From the NCBI GenBank assembly GCA_037783415.1, contig JAZGTN010000069.1, positions 3,782,001 through 3,846,000 on the forward strand: a stretch of 64,000 nt of DNA, given 5' to 3'. This DNA is from Leptasterias polaris (taxonomy: Eukaryota > Echinodermata > Asteroidea > Forcipulatida > Asteriidae). Positions 22,900 through 64,000 of the stretch are shown piece after piece. A program made the position numbers and the translations under genes. Numbering within the stretch: the first letter of the stretch is position 1; each line of letters starts with the position of its first letter. The notes beneath the pieces were generated by a model. That model saw only the letters and a program-made list of their open reading frames with translations. It ran no database searches and was not told where the DNA came from.

Positions 22900-23218
22900 A
22901 CGAGCTAGCTAGCTGAAGATCGACGACAGGAGCTCGGAGGAGGAGGCGTGACGTAGACCGGGCAGCAGTTTAGACACAGGGTGCTTGTCAAGGAAACATT
23001 TCGATCGTTAGGAAGTGATGCTGCGCTTGCGTCCTGCGGTAATGTGCCTGTACTTGCGCGCATGCGCACTGAGATCGACCATCGCCATCTTCAAAGATTA
23101 ATAATTTTTGGACAGTACGATAGTTGAACTAGTTACATGTTCATCAACCGTCATCCTGATTATTTGAGAATTTCAATTTTATTATCCCACATCTTATTGA
23201 GTTTAAGAAGCTATTCAA
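22900..23218 (+). promoter_or_regulatory. Putative promoter and 5' UTR of the PP1 gene
   Basis: The stretch is GC-richer than its surroundings. It has an NRF1-type palindrome TGCGCGCATGCGCA (23055-23068), a YY1-type CGCCATCTTC (23083-23092) and a CRE-like TGACGTA near 22950. NRF1 and YY1 sites close to the start are typical of TATA-less housekeeping promoters. No TATA box is evident. The transcription start is not determined; a site near 22980-23100 is a guess. Confidence 0.6.
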
Positions 23219-52823
<29,605 letters not shown>

Positions 52824-53591
52824 GTGGCTGGTCTTGGAAGAGAACATTGTTTCAATTGTAATTAGTGGTATTGGAAGTAATGCCCTCTAGCCAACAAGTA
52901 CCATGAAACATTTGATTTTTTAATCTTTATTGAATTTCAGTTAGGAAGTGGAGAGGGCATGCTACAGTAACGATGTTTGTGTATATATGTATGTACTGTG
53001 GAATCTTGCTTCAACTTGCATGGTGCGTGCTCGTCAGTTACATGTACATGTACTTGCATTCATGTCACACTTTGGCCATGTTATCAACAAAATGATCAAT
53101 GATGCAGTTGAAGATAATTGGCCAGCCAGCAGTAGGATTGTACACATAACAAGCCCTAACAAATAAAACATCATTGTTAATGTTGGTTAAGCAGTAAAAT
53201 AATGTATTTTATTAGCTCGTACTTAACCTTTGCTGTGCAAATAATTTATTGTTCTTTTTTCCAGTGCATATAAAAAGGTATTCTGTCTCTTGTTTTTTAA
53301 GTGTTCAATTAAGACTTTGTGCACTACACCTTCCAAAGTATTTCTTTATAAAATATTACATGTATTTCAATACTAGTGCTTGAAAGATACATTCATGCCA
53401 TGACTGTGTAAAGTTTAAATCTGCATTCTTTAGATCCTTCGTGGTCAAACATAGAGTGACACTAAGAATCCACCGTGTGTGTGTGTATGTTTGTCTCTGT
53501 TTTGTATGTACATGTATATTGCGTCAGCTTAAAATACAGTGTTTTGTTGATAAATAGTTTTGATTTTGGGTTGAACAAAGAAAAATTTACT
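52824..53591 (+). other. PP1 3' UTR and downstream
   Basis: No further coding sequence. A poly-adenylation signal candidate AATAAA lies at 53162-53167, about 340 bases after the stop. The true 3' end is not determinable from sequence alone. Confidence 0.6.
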
Positions 53592-53660
53592 AGAGCGGGA
53601 TTTGAACCAACGATCTCCGGTTTAACGTGCCGGCGCTCTACCAACTGAGCTATCTAGCCC
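53592..53660 (-). repeat. tRNA-derived SINE head
   Basis: On the minus strand GGGCTAGATAGCTCAGTTGG contains a good A box (TAGCTCAGTTGG, plus-strand 53641-53652), and GGTTCAAATCC is a good B box (53598-53608). The anticodon arm would have GTT with C instead of U at position 33, and the T stem and acceptor stem pair poorly, so it is not a working tRNA. The tail CTAGTAAATTTTTCTTTGTTC follows. This fits a pol III-promoted SINE. Confidence 0.78.
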
Positions 53661-55325
53661 TGTATTGGCGGTCTCCCTATTTATCTTTGTTCGGGGGTGC
53701 CGAGGGGGATATTCCAACAGGATTTGTACGACTACTCCATTCTTGAAACCACAGCAAATCTGAGTAGGATTTAATTCACTTTATCATTAAAAGGGAGGTA
53801 ACTAGCTATATGTATCCATTTCTGCTTTGACTAAAAATGCAATTGAACATTTGAAAAAAGGGTAAGGAGAATTTTAAAAAGACAGAACGTGAATTGTATG
53901 AATCCAATTAAAATTGGGTAGTATTTAAAATTTTGATAGTGGGTAATCAGTTCTTATTTCACTATCAACACGCAGTTTCTTCCTGTCACTTTTTTTAATG
54001 TTGCCTCATCCCCAAAAGCAGCCTCCCTTTAAGTGATGGTTGAGTGAAGAAGCAGGATATTGGAAAATGTGATGTAGCATAATATGTTAGCAGTGTGATA
54101 AAGCACACACTATATTTAGGCCCATGTGTTATTTCAGTACATCTAGGGTGTATATTCTGAAAAAAGATGCAACACATTATGTATTGCTTTAAGAAGGAAA
54201 TATTTGAAAGTATGGTTTAAATTACACCGGCCATTAAAAAAACAGTGTCGGATCTCTGTTATCAGATACATGTACAGTGTATGTGTGGTGATATGCTTTA
54301 TTAAGTAGTCATTTTGTTGTGGTGCATGCATTGCTTGATTTTAGTTTGATTGCCTAAGAAATCCCTGTACATGTCGTTTCTTATCAGCCTGTTTGCTAAT
54401 ATTGCATTGAAAAGCAATAGGATGATTCGGTAATTCGAAAAAAGTAACATGACTTGAGCAATAAGTCTGTAGAGAGAACAAAAAGGTTGTAATACAAAAG
54501 TTAATAATAAAATTAAAATCAAATAAACCCTTTTAGAAAATGTTAATTATTGTATGGTAAAAAGTAGGACGTGCCAAGTTTACCTAATACACATAGATGG
54601 CTAATTATTTTCTGTTGATTAACCTGACAAATAAAGCAGTCACCTGCAAAAGCCCAAATGTGAACATCGGAGCAAAATGATTTAAAAGTATGCAGTGAAT
54701 GACTTAACATTGGTACGCTGGCCAAATGGCAGATTAAAACACCAGACCCTAAGAAGATTATCTCAAAGTGTTCCAGTTCTAGTTTGTTCATATCAGCTAC
54801 CTGTACAGAGGGCTTCAGATACCACTCCAACAGGCAAGTGAGAGAAAAGGTTGTGCTACATGTAGATACACAAGCAGTGTGTCTCTATGCCATTGTCTTG
54901 TACCACTCTCACAATGACCTAAGAAAACGTATTTGGTATGTGAGGTATTAACAAATTCTGGATTGTAAAATGACATAACAAACTAACACACACACGATAT
55001 ACAAAAGTATCTGCCAATGCAAAGCATGTGATTAATTTTGATGTGATATTGTCTGGAGTTAGGCCCCAAATCTATTGTTTTACCTTGTAAATTTAGTTCA
55101 CTCTCTGATGTATCTATTATTGTGAGTTGTTTTTTTATATAGTTTAAAACAAAATTTGTTTGCATATTGGTCATTTTCTATATCGATTAATAAGCCTAGT
55201 CTGATATACACATTTGTTATTAATCTTTTCTTTCTTTTTTTGCGTAAGGATAAATACAAGTTTCTTTTCAACTTGATTGACACAACCAAACATGCACACA
55301 TTTGTTGACGCCATAAATCAAAGAC
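53661..55325. other. No gene recognised
   Basis: AT-rich intergenic sequence. Short frames on both strands show no family resemblance or conserved repeats. Confidence 0.5.
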
Positions 55326-55650
55326 CTTTCTTTAGTTTATCACATTGTTGGGACTTTGTTTTTGTTTTGTGTGCTTTTTTGTTGTAGCAACACCCGTACA
55401 TAAAAGAATTGAAAACACACAGATCCCTTTTGTTCAAGTCCATAGTTTCAGCGGTGAGACAAATGTGTAAACACTTGCAATGAGGGACCTCTTTATTGCC
55501 CCTCTTTTGTTTGTTGGCAACAGCTCCCAATGGTTTTTTACACACCTTCAAACTGGGAACCTTACCCAACCAGGACCCCATTGTCTCTTTTGTTATAGTT
55601 CCTCGTTTTGAATGTGTATATCTACCCACACACACAACTTGCATGTGACA
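55326..55650 (-). repeat. Reverse relative of the 32080-32760 repeat
   Basis: On the minus strand it reads ACAAAAGAGACAATGGGGTCC, GGGTAAGGTTCCCAGTTTG and CATTGGGAGCTGTTG, matching the order of similar phrases at 32250-32370 on the + strand. Confidence 0.7.
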
Positions 55651-58600
55651 TTGCTGCATAAAATAGTAGATCTAAAGCCATGTACATTTGGAGGCTTTGC
55701 AGCATGTGTTGGTAGTCTGCAGTTGTGACTATTTGTATGTTAAAGTATCCAATTAACCCACAGGATGTGTGACAGTAAAAGTACACTTTTGATATACTTA
55801 GATGTGGTTTTCAAATCAGTATGGTTTCATACTAAAATCCTCATCCTAAATAAGGTTATACATATAAAACTATTGAATAAAAAAATTATAATAATAATTT
55901 TCATACTGATAGTTATTTTTTAATGTACAGTTTTACCCCATTGTTTAGACTGATTGTGTAGTGGAGTTTTACAATTACTGAGGTACTGCTTGCATACAGT
56001 AAGAATGGCATGGTCAGCCACACAATGTAGAATCATTTTAAGTGTGTTCATATGAGGCTGTGGCTAGAGATGTATGCTGATTTCTGCTATTTTCTTTTCG
56101 TACACTTTATAAATAATACAATTATTAAGTGTAGATATTTCATCCAGTGTGAAACATATTCAAATCTGGATAACACTCCTACACGTACCAAACTGTGTGT
56201 TCAATATTGTGTTTGTTCAGCCTTGCATTGTTCGTTCTCTTGTATGATTTGTTTCTCCTTATTTGTGCTGGTTTAGATGGTTTTATAGAATATTAACATT
56301 TCTTTAGATTTTCAAATAATAGTCATTGAGAAATCTGTTTTGAACTGTTTATCAATCCATCCAGATGCTCAGCTTCAGACCTCTGTAATGTGTTTGAAAA
56401 TATGTAGTGGGTTATGGAGACAGTTAAAATAACATGTAGGTACTTAAGTTGGGTCCAGTATGAAAGTAGGATTTCTAAAAAATTTATATAAGAAAAACCT
56501 GATCAAATCAAAATAAGGGAATTTTTCATAAACCACAATTCTATTTATTTTATTCTGAAGATGGTTGTAAAAAAAATTAAAATTGTAAAAAAAGTATCTT
56601 TCCTAAATTCATCAAAATGAAGGGGAAACAAATTCAATTTCATAGACTTTGTTGTTTTCTCAAAATATTGCTAAATGAATCAGTCTGTTCACCAACAATA
56701 CATGGTTTATGGGCAAATTTGTACTATTATTGGCTCTATGAGACATTCTCAATATTCCTCCAAAGCATTTCAAATAAACAGATGCAGGCTGTAAGAACTA
56801 CTTGTCGGCCCCTTTTTGTATGCAGACATTTAGGAATATTATTGTGTTCTTCATAAGGAGTGTCACTTGCTAAATCCATTTTGGAAAAATGGGCAAACAG
56901 TGTGTTTCAATAATTGATAAACTGATCAAGACAATTTCCTTAAAAGTTGCAATAATGCAGTAATCGGTACAATGTACATGTAGTTTTCCAAATTTAAAAC
57001 CATCTTGTAGTATCAAATTATACTATCATGCTATTGATAGTGTGACAAAATTCAGTCATAAAATGAAAATGCATGGAGATGGACTTTCTCTTAAAATTTC
57101 AGCGAGAGATTACATATACTGGGCTCAGGTTATTATAGGTTTGCTCCGATGTGTAGCCAGAAAAAAGCAACCAGCCCAAATGCCATAAACTCGGTTGTGA
57201 CTGGTTCTATACTTTGCTTCAACAAGCAGCTTAATGACATGAGCCCTGGATTTGCCTTTCATGTTATGTGTTGCAATGACTGAAGATTTCATTAAATCGT
57301 CTGTCCAACAGATGAAATAAAGGAATGTGGGATACATTATAAGTACCACTGAGCTGAAAGTACATGTTGTAGCAAAGAGCCAGCACATATTTGATGTATT
57401 TGTTTTACCCCTTGTTGGCCAATCACATTGTAATTATTTACTGAATCAAACAACTTCTTACAGGTGACTGTTTTGGTTTCTGTGTTAGTGCAGTCTCCTC
57501 ACCACCTAAATTTTAAGTCACGATAGCTCGAGTTATGTAAGCAAATAAATTGATGTATCCTGTGTAATTACAATATTTAGAGGGGGAAAACAGCCTGTAA
57601 TGCCTGTAATAATAGCAAGGTTTTTTTAAAGATGAAAAGCTTGTAAAAAATACTAAAGAAGCATATCGATTCAGAAACCTATCAGGCTTTTAATTCACTA
57701 ATTTAAAGTTACTATGACATGAAATAAAGTAGCCTAGTTAATAAACATGTCACTTTTCATGATCATCAGTGTTGTAGTTCAAACCTTAAAGTATTACACC
57801 TTGCCTCGACCAAGAATTTATAGTAGCCTCAAATATATAATACTAATAGACCATGTTACCTTTGTTTACAGAGTAGTGACCTTACAGGCTCTTTTGTAAA
57901 CATGTGATGTTTTTAGTGCAGCCATAAAACACATAAATGGGTAGGATACAAATTTTGATTTTGCAACCTTGTTATGGAGTGATCAATTTTAAAAAATTTG
58001 TCATCTTTTTGAAATTAATATCGAGCAATGACTACTCTAGTATCAACATCAAGAATTTAGATAGTGACATCTTGGAACCAAACAATTTACACCTGGAGGT
58101 CAAAGTTACAAATTCCTGACGCTGCTCCCCGTAAAAAAATGTAGATACCCTTTTTTCTCATAATGATGTCATCAGATGAGGATAAAATGCAATGGCAATT
58201 TACACTATTTGAAAGTAAGGTTAGAGACTTGTAATTTTTTCCCAACTCGCATGAGGACTTGCTCGCTTCCCTTCAACGTACACATCTTAATCAGATAAAT
58301 AATAAGTGTTGTTTAACCCTTAAGCGGCTGCTAAGTTTTACCTACTTATTCACATAAAGAGGTCAAAGTAAAGGTCATGGCCACAAATTAAATTTTCTGA
58401 TGTACATGTAGTATGTTGACAGTATCACAATTTCTGAAACTAAATTTTCTTTTCATTTTATTTATGTTGAGATTTTTACTGACAAAATTTCAATAAAGAA
58501 ACTAATATCATTAGCAATGTCTGGGCGTTTTGTGATAATTAACTGAAATGAATGGTTAAGCGAAGTATGAGTGTGAAGCAAAATAGCTAAGGTACACACA

Positions 58601-59284
58601 CAACATTTTTTTGCAACATTTGAAAATAGTACCACCTTCAGATAAAATCGACTCTCCCAGGCAGGATACATGACATGCACAATGAGTATGGGCATTGGCT
58701 TTGATGATGGATCTTCGAACTGTACACGTCATGAGAGTTGAGATTATTTCCAACATTGGTGGCATATCCCCTCCGCGAGACAATTGATAAAACTGGCCTG
58801 TGTGCCATATGAGAACTATGGCCTAGAGAAATGGTACAAATCACAGCATGAACAAAATCTCAGTCGGAGATGATATGTGTAACAAGTTAATATATTGAAC
58901 CTACACTGCAGTCTTTGTTTTGAGCTATAGCCTAATGTCAGTATGTCTGTGTACATGATTGTTCCTTGGGGAGTTTATATACATTGGTGTTTTTCCTGTC
59001 TATCAATTTGGCAACATTAGGCAATTGTCAGGCAAAGTGATTGAGATGATCATGTTGACTGCCATCACCTGCCACCAATCAAGAAGCAATTCCCCTCGGC
59101 ATCATCATCTCCATTCTCTGACAGATCTTCATCCTTCACCTCCTTAGTGTTCATTTCATGTTCATTTCCTGACCAAAAGAAACAAAATGATTAGAGCTAT
59201 GAAATTACAGGCTCTTAGCATCGAACTCAGCCAGTATTTTGGAAGTAATTCCAACCACCCCCCCCCCCCCCCAAAATACGAGAT
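55651..59284. other. No gene recognised
   Basis: AT-rich intergenic. At about 58160-58255 a repeated phrase (GATGTCATCAGATG, AATGGCAATTTACACTATTT, GGTTAGAGACTTGTAATTTT) occurs that also appears at 62685-62810 and 63177-63280 and, inverted, at 62875-62965. A poly-C run lies at 59258-59272. Confidence 0.55.
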
Positions 59285-60860
59285 TTAGTTTTTGTTATTT
59301 ACAAAAACAAGGTGTTCGTGAGTGATGTCATCAAATTCTGATTGAATGAACTGGTTATGACATTTTACCACATCAATCCAATCTTTGGTTCAGGAGTTGA
59401 ACCAAGGCCAAGGTCAAATGAGGTTATACTTTATAGCGCTTGTTAAGTTTTAAAAGCCTTATCTGATGACAAACGGATAATAAACAACCAATGTTTGGTT
59501 CAGGAGTTACGATTTTTTTTAATATATTTAATTTCATCTTCCTGTTTGAACAGGAAATGGGGTCACATTCTGTGTATAGTTTTGTAAGTTGTTACATACT
59601 TTTCTAACTATGTATTGATTGTAAAAATCTGATGTGTGGTTCAGAAGTTATGATTTTTTCAAATATTGCGTTTCAACTTCCAGTTTGAACCGGAAAGCAA
59701 GTTCAGATGAGGTCACACTTTGTAGTGTTGGTGAAGTCTTCGGAGTCCTTTCTGATGACGTATAGATGATAACAATCCAATATGATTTTTGTCAAGTTAA
59801 ATTTCAACTTCCGACTTGAACCGGAATTCAACGTCAAACGGGGTCACAAATTGTGTAGCGCGTAATTTGTTTATTAAGACTTTCAGATGATGTATGGATT
59901 GTAAAAATCCAATGTGTAGTTCAGGAGTTATGAATTGTTCAAATATTAGATGGATTATCCTCGGGGGTGGGCAATATACATTGTAACACTGATGCGAAAT
60001 GATTTCCTACAGTACAAATACATCTATGTGTAAAATAATCACACATACATACATTACAGGGTGTTAACTAAACCACACGTGGTGTACAGGTTTAGTGTGT
60101 GTTAATACACTATCGTGCATTGTCAATGAGTGAGGTGCGCTTGAACCTCCGGTTTTGACCAGATGTAAATGTCAAAATGTTGTCATCTCTGTGCAATAGT
60201 TTGAGCAGGTTCTACATTCTACAACCTGATTCAAAAATTATGCTAAAATGATAAGACATTTTGAAATTTTCAACTTCCAATTTGAACCGGAAGTCAAGGT
60301 TAAATGGGGTTATGTTCTGTGTAGCGTTTGTCAAACTGTTAACGACCTATCCGATGAAGTCTAGATTGTAAAAATACATGTGGTTCATGAGTTCTGATTT
60401 TTACAAATATTAAACTTTAATTTATTGTAATTCGATAACTGATGACGTCATCATGACATCAAGTTAGTGTTGTCTTGATACTGAGAGTCAATTATCTGAT
60501 GAGTTTCAACATTCAATTCAATCTCAATCTTGAGTTATTCTGTAAATAAGCTTGAAAGTTGTTTTTGAAGGAAAAAACCGAAGGCAAACTTTGACCTAGG
60601 GTAACGACCCGGAAGAAAAGGTCAAACGATTTTGTATTTAACTTTTCAAATATTGCCCCAGTCTTAATCTATCAGATGCCCAACTATGAACATCATAGCT
60701 TTCAAATTCACTGAGATACAGGGAATAGAAAATGGTAATTTTTCAACTTTAAAAACCTTGTAATTCGACACCTGATGGTGTCATCATGACGTCATAAGAA
60801 CTGTGCTGTCTTCATATTGAGGTTCAATTTTCCGTTTCAATCTCGAAGAAGAAGAAACAA
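59285..60860 (-). mobile_element. H2: inverted relative of H1
   Basis: Read on the minus strand, it follows H1 (1831-3355) block by block: TTCGACACC-type stretch and TGACGTCATCATGAC, then the CGGGTCGTTACCCTAGGTC block, then repeat units with CTTCCGGTTCAAA and CAATGTGTGGTTCAGGAG. It ends with ACACCTTGTTTTTGT-loop-ACAAAAA and CTAA (59285-59288). The two 5' hairpins of H1 are not visible, so the 5' end is probably lost. Confidence 0.6.
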
Positions 60861-60866
60861 CTAGGC

Positions 60867-63590
60867 CTAGGTTTTTGTTTCAACAAAAACAGGATGTTTG
60901 GCATTATGTTGGTTCAATGAGTCATTCGTTCAATTGAAAAGTTAGATCAAGTACAGTATTTAGGGCGCTAGGGTCTGTAATTGTGTCGATATTAAAGCCC
61001 TGGAATTTGTACCGTAAAGGTGACGTTTTGTTATGTAATGTTACTATTGATCACGTTATGAAGACTTGTCTTCAAATGTCATGCATAAAAAACCTTCCAA
61101 GCCTGGTGTAGAAAAAGTTAGTACTCTAGTCGTGGTGGAGTAATGTAAGAAGTGGTCGAAAAGGTGAAGAAGTCGTGAGCTGTCATTTTGTGACGTCTAA
61201 ATGATCTCATATCCTGGTTTTGCTGATGACGTCATTATGACGTTCCCATAGCCTATTTCATAATCCGATTTTTGATTTATGCAACAGGTTTTAAGCAATT
61301 AATAGATCTCCCTTTAAAAAAACTTGTCACGAGAGGGCGCTGTCGAAATAATAAGTCATTTCTCTTTGAATTGAATTGAAAGGCCCAAGGGGTCAAACTT
61401 GATTTCATACAAAGTCCTAATTGTAGATCATAATGTATTTGGATCACAAAACGAGGCCTGGGAATATTTATTTTCACTTCAACTTCCGGTTGAAACCGGA
61501 AGTAAAGGTCACATAGGTCACACTTTGTGTAAGAGTTGTGCAAAACCTTGAGCTCTCGTATGGTGCAAATACCTTGTCTTTAGCAATGGTTCTCCAGATA
61601 TGAATGTGACGACATCAATGACGTCATCATCCCAAAAACATATCGATGACATCTACACACCAAGATCCAAGTACATGGTAAGTTTCTAGTCTGGACCCTT
61701 TTGGGTGAGATATAAACGTTTAAATTATTAAATTTAAACTTCGGTTTCGACCGAAAGTAAAGGTCATTTGGGGTCAAACTTCGTATGTGATCTGTACAAT
61801 CTTTTATATTGTTCAAATACCTTTTATGTAGAATTTACGGTTCTCAAAAAAATGATATTTAACAAAATAAAATAATTGTTGATTTAATGTGACGTCATTA
61901 ATGACGTCGTCTACGTCATCTTCCCATCTATTCGTTTTTTCATTTACAGACTCGGGTCTAAGTACATGGTAAGATTTAAGTCTGAAACATTTCTAGTTCA
62001 TGAGATATGATGGGTTTTCTATAAGTAAGAAAGTTCAACTTCTGGTTTTGACCGGAAGTAAAGGTCATGTGGGGTCGCATTCTTTGAAAAAGAAGTAGAA
62101 TTGTTAACAGGCTTTCAGATGATGTAATGATTGTTAGTGTAGCACGTTCGGTTAAAAAGATGTTTTTAAAATAGTTATCTTCAACGTCTGGTTTCGACCA
62201 GAAGTACATGTAAAGGTCAATGGGATCATATTTTGTGTAGGATTTGTAAAATGAATCGAGGGGTTTCATATGGTGCAAAGATCTTATGTGTATCATTTAT
62301 GGTTCTCTAGAATGACAATTTAAAATATTTAACGTTATTTTTAATTTGTAATGTTATGCCGTCATCGATGACGTCATCATCCCGAAAAAGTTGCGGTTTC
62401 GTCTATACATGTACATTAAGGTCTAAGTAAATGGCAAGTACATGTATTGTGTTTTGGGGCTAAACAGATTTTCGACTTTGTGCGCGTAGCTCTAGCCGAA
62501 GCAAAAATATTTTCTCAAGTATTGACAACCAACACCTACAATTTCTACTGTATTACTATCATTTAAAGACCAATTTGTTTGAAGAAGAAGTTGTAACAAA
62601 CACTTGTTTTTAGCAGCCTCAAAAAATATGATAAAATTTACTTTATTTTCGTTATATCTTGCGCCTGGATCACGTGTCAGAATGATGTCATCAGATGTTT
62701 TAGATGTTTTGGATGTTGACAAATTTTTGCACTGGAAGGGTACTGAATAAAATGGCAATTTACACCATTTTAATGTTAGGTTAGAGACTTGTAATTTTTC
62801 CCCACTCGCTCTTCGGAGATTCAAAACAAAAATTTCGACTCCATGTACCTTTTCTGCGGTGACGTAGTTATGACGTCATGTAGTGTAAATTGCCATTGCA
62901 TTCGATACCCGCCCAGTGCAAAATTTGTCAACGTCCAAAACATCTGATGACACCTGATGACACCATTCCGAGAAAAATGGGTCACTACATTTTTATACAG
63001 GGATATACTGGTTCATAACTTACTTTTTTGTGAGAGGAAATTGTAATTCAACAACTAACGGATCTCTACATACCAAGGAGAAACTTTTTGACAGTCAAAA
63101 TGTCACATTCAAGGCTGTCTTGATTACATTTTATTGAAAGTCAGGACTGAACCAAAACATCCCCATGCACAAATGTTGATGTCATCAGATGTTTTGGATG
63201 TTGACACATTTTTGCACTGGAAGGGTACTGAATAAAATGGCAATTTAGGTTAGAGACTTGTAATTTTTTTCCCACTCACATGAGGACTTTATCTATGAGA
63301 AGATGAGTACAAAACAAAATTGAATTGGTCACTTCCCTTCCTCTTTAAGATTTGTGCACAACTCCAAGAGCTTTCATATGGTGCAAAGATTAGGTACGTA
63401 TATACCGGTTAGCAATTATGGTTCTCCAGATATGTTTTTTTGAAATATTAAACATTGATTTAATGTTATGATGTCATAATCCCCAAAAAGCTGCGGTTTC
63501 GTCTAAACACTAAGGTCTAAATACATGGTAAGTTTCAAGTCTGTACAACCTTTACTTTTTGCGAAAATGTGCGAAGAAGTTTCATGCAGA
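60867..63590 (-). mobile_element. H3: long-unit repeat element, related 3' end
   Basis: The minus-strand 3' terminus near 60867-60895 has TTTTTGT-TGAA-ACAAAAAC followed by CTAG, like H1 and H2. The interior is a series of about 250-300-bp units, each with an ETS-like palindrome (61488, 61740, 62038, 62186), an AAGGTCA, a TGACGTCATCAT block (61617, 62363) and a CTAAGTACATGGTAAG phrase (61670, 61960, 62415, 63517). The outer limit is not defined; a second repeat interrupts it at 62630-63300. Confidence 0.45.
62630..63300. repeat. Inverted and direct copies of a short dispersed repeat
   Basis: GATGTCATCAGATGTTTT..GATGTTGACA..TTTTTGCACTGG occurs at 62685 and 63177 (direct) and at 62905-62965 (inverted), each joined to the AATGGCAATTTACAC / GGTTAGAGACTTGTAATTTT block. 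It lies between H3 units. From 63591 to 64000 nothing recognisable except a GATGT microsatellite near 63868-63885. Confidence 0.65.
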
Positions 63591-64000
63591 AGGGATGAAG
63601 GCGGGGGAAAAAACAGAAAAAAAATCCAGTAACAAATAGGTTTTTGGCCCCTAGCCAAACACCTTAAAAAAAACCAGAACAATATCAAGTTCATGCACAT
63701 ATATTGCACAAACACCTAAAAATTCCTACCATGCCCAATTTAATTTTACATAAATACTCTGAATCATGGATGTGTTGCTTCTCCTGAATTCTGTCGCTTT
63801 CTTCTGTAGCTAACGAATCACATCTGTACAAGAGTGTTTTAATAACCCTGAATTTTTTGATGAACGGGGTGATGTGATGTGATGTGAAATGGAGGTATTG
63901 ATCTGTGTGGCTCTTTTTTCTGTAGATGCATAACTTGACAAATCAATCTGGTTTACGTATGATGATGGTGTCCGAGAAGGCCGGGTAATGACCCAACTTA

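Noticed and set aside
53592..53660. A tRNA-Asn gene (GTT anticodon)
   Set aside because: U33 is replaced by C and the T and acceptor stems do not pair well; the T-rich tail indicates a tRNA-derived SINE.

Overview
This is a eukaryotic, AT-rich window, almost certainly from a marine invertebrate and most probably an echinoderm. The one intact gene has seven exons with canonical GT..AG introns, and nearly everything else is nested mobile-element sequence. The 367-bp TTAA-flanked element at 10437-10803 matches, from memory, a very common repeat in sea star sequences, so a sea star is my best guess; this is recollection, not a search result.

The gene is a complete protein phosphatase 1 catalytic subunit of the alpha/gamma type on the + strand. 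Its coding exons are 23219-23273, 30964-31095, 31248-31478, 40796-40900, 42984-43207, 51953-52087 and 52722-52823. Together they make 984 nt, or 327 codons plus stop, with every splice phase consistent. The upstream region 22900-23218 holds an NRF1-type palindrome and a YY1-type motif, as expected of a housekeeping promoter. The introns carry most of the other features: a broken antisense hAT transposase (intron 1), two terminal-inverted-repeat elements with matching tips and a nested MITE (intron 3), a near-perfect 133-bp foldback (intron 5), and dispersed repeats.

The left 23 kb is a mobile-element graveyard. It contains a rolling-circle-like element (1831-3355), a larger one of the same architecture (7195-11817) nested inside an older 1-kb element (E2, 6810-12597 minus), and two further copies of that 1-kb element (E1 9057-10062, E3 21542-22557). 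It also holds a broken non-LTR reverse transcriptase (13656-14706) and a 1.74-kb TA-flanked transposon full of CCCATATGGG palindromes (15993-17736), whose empty target site is preserved in an adjacent tandem duplicate. A triple tandem repeat (18632-20050) and a 27-bp G-rich minisatellite (21207-21400) complete this part.

Downstream of the gene (52824-64000) there is a tRNA-derived SINE (53592-53660, minus) and long repeat-unit elements (59285-63590, minus) rich in ETS-like and CRE-like palindromes. I recognise no second gene. I found no tRNA gene that folds properly, no rRNA, no CRISPR array and no bacterial-type operon. The notable content is insertion history and repeat architecture rather than a new enzyme system.
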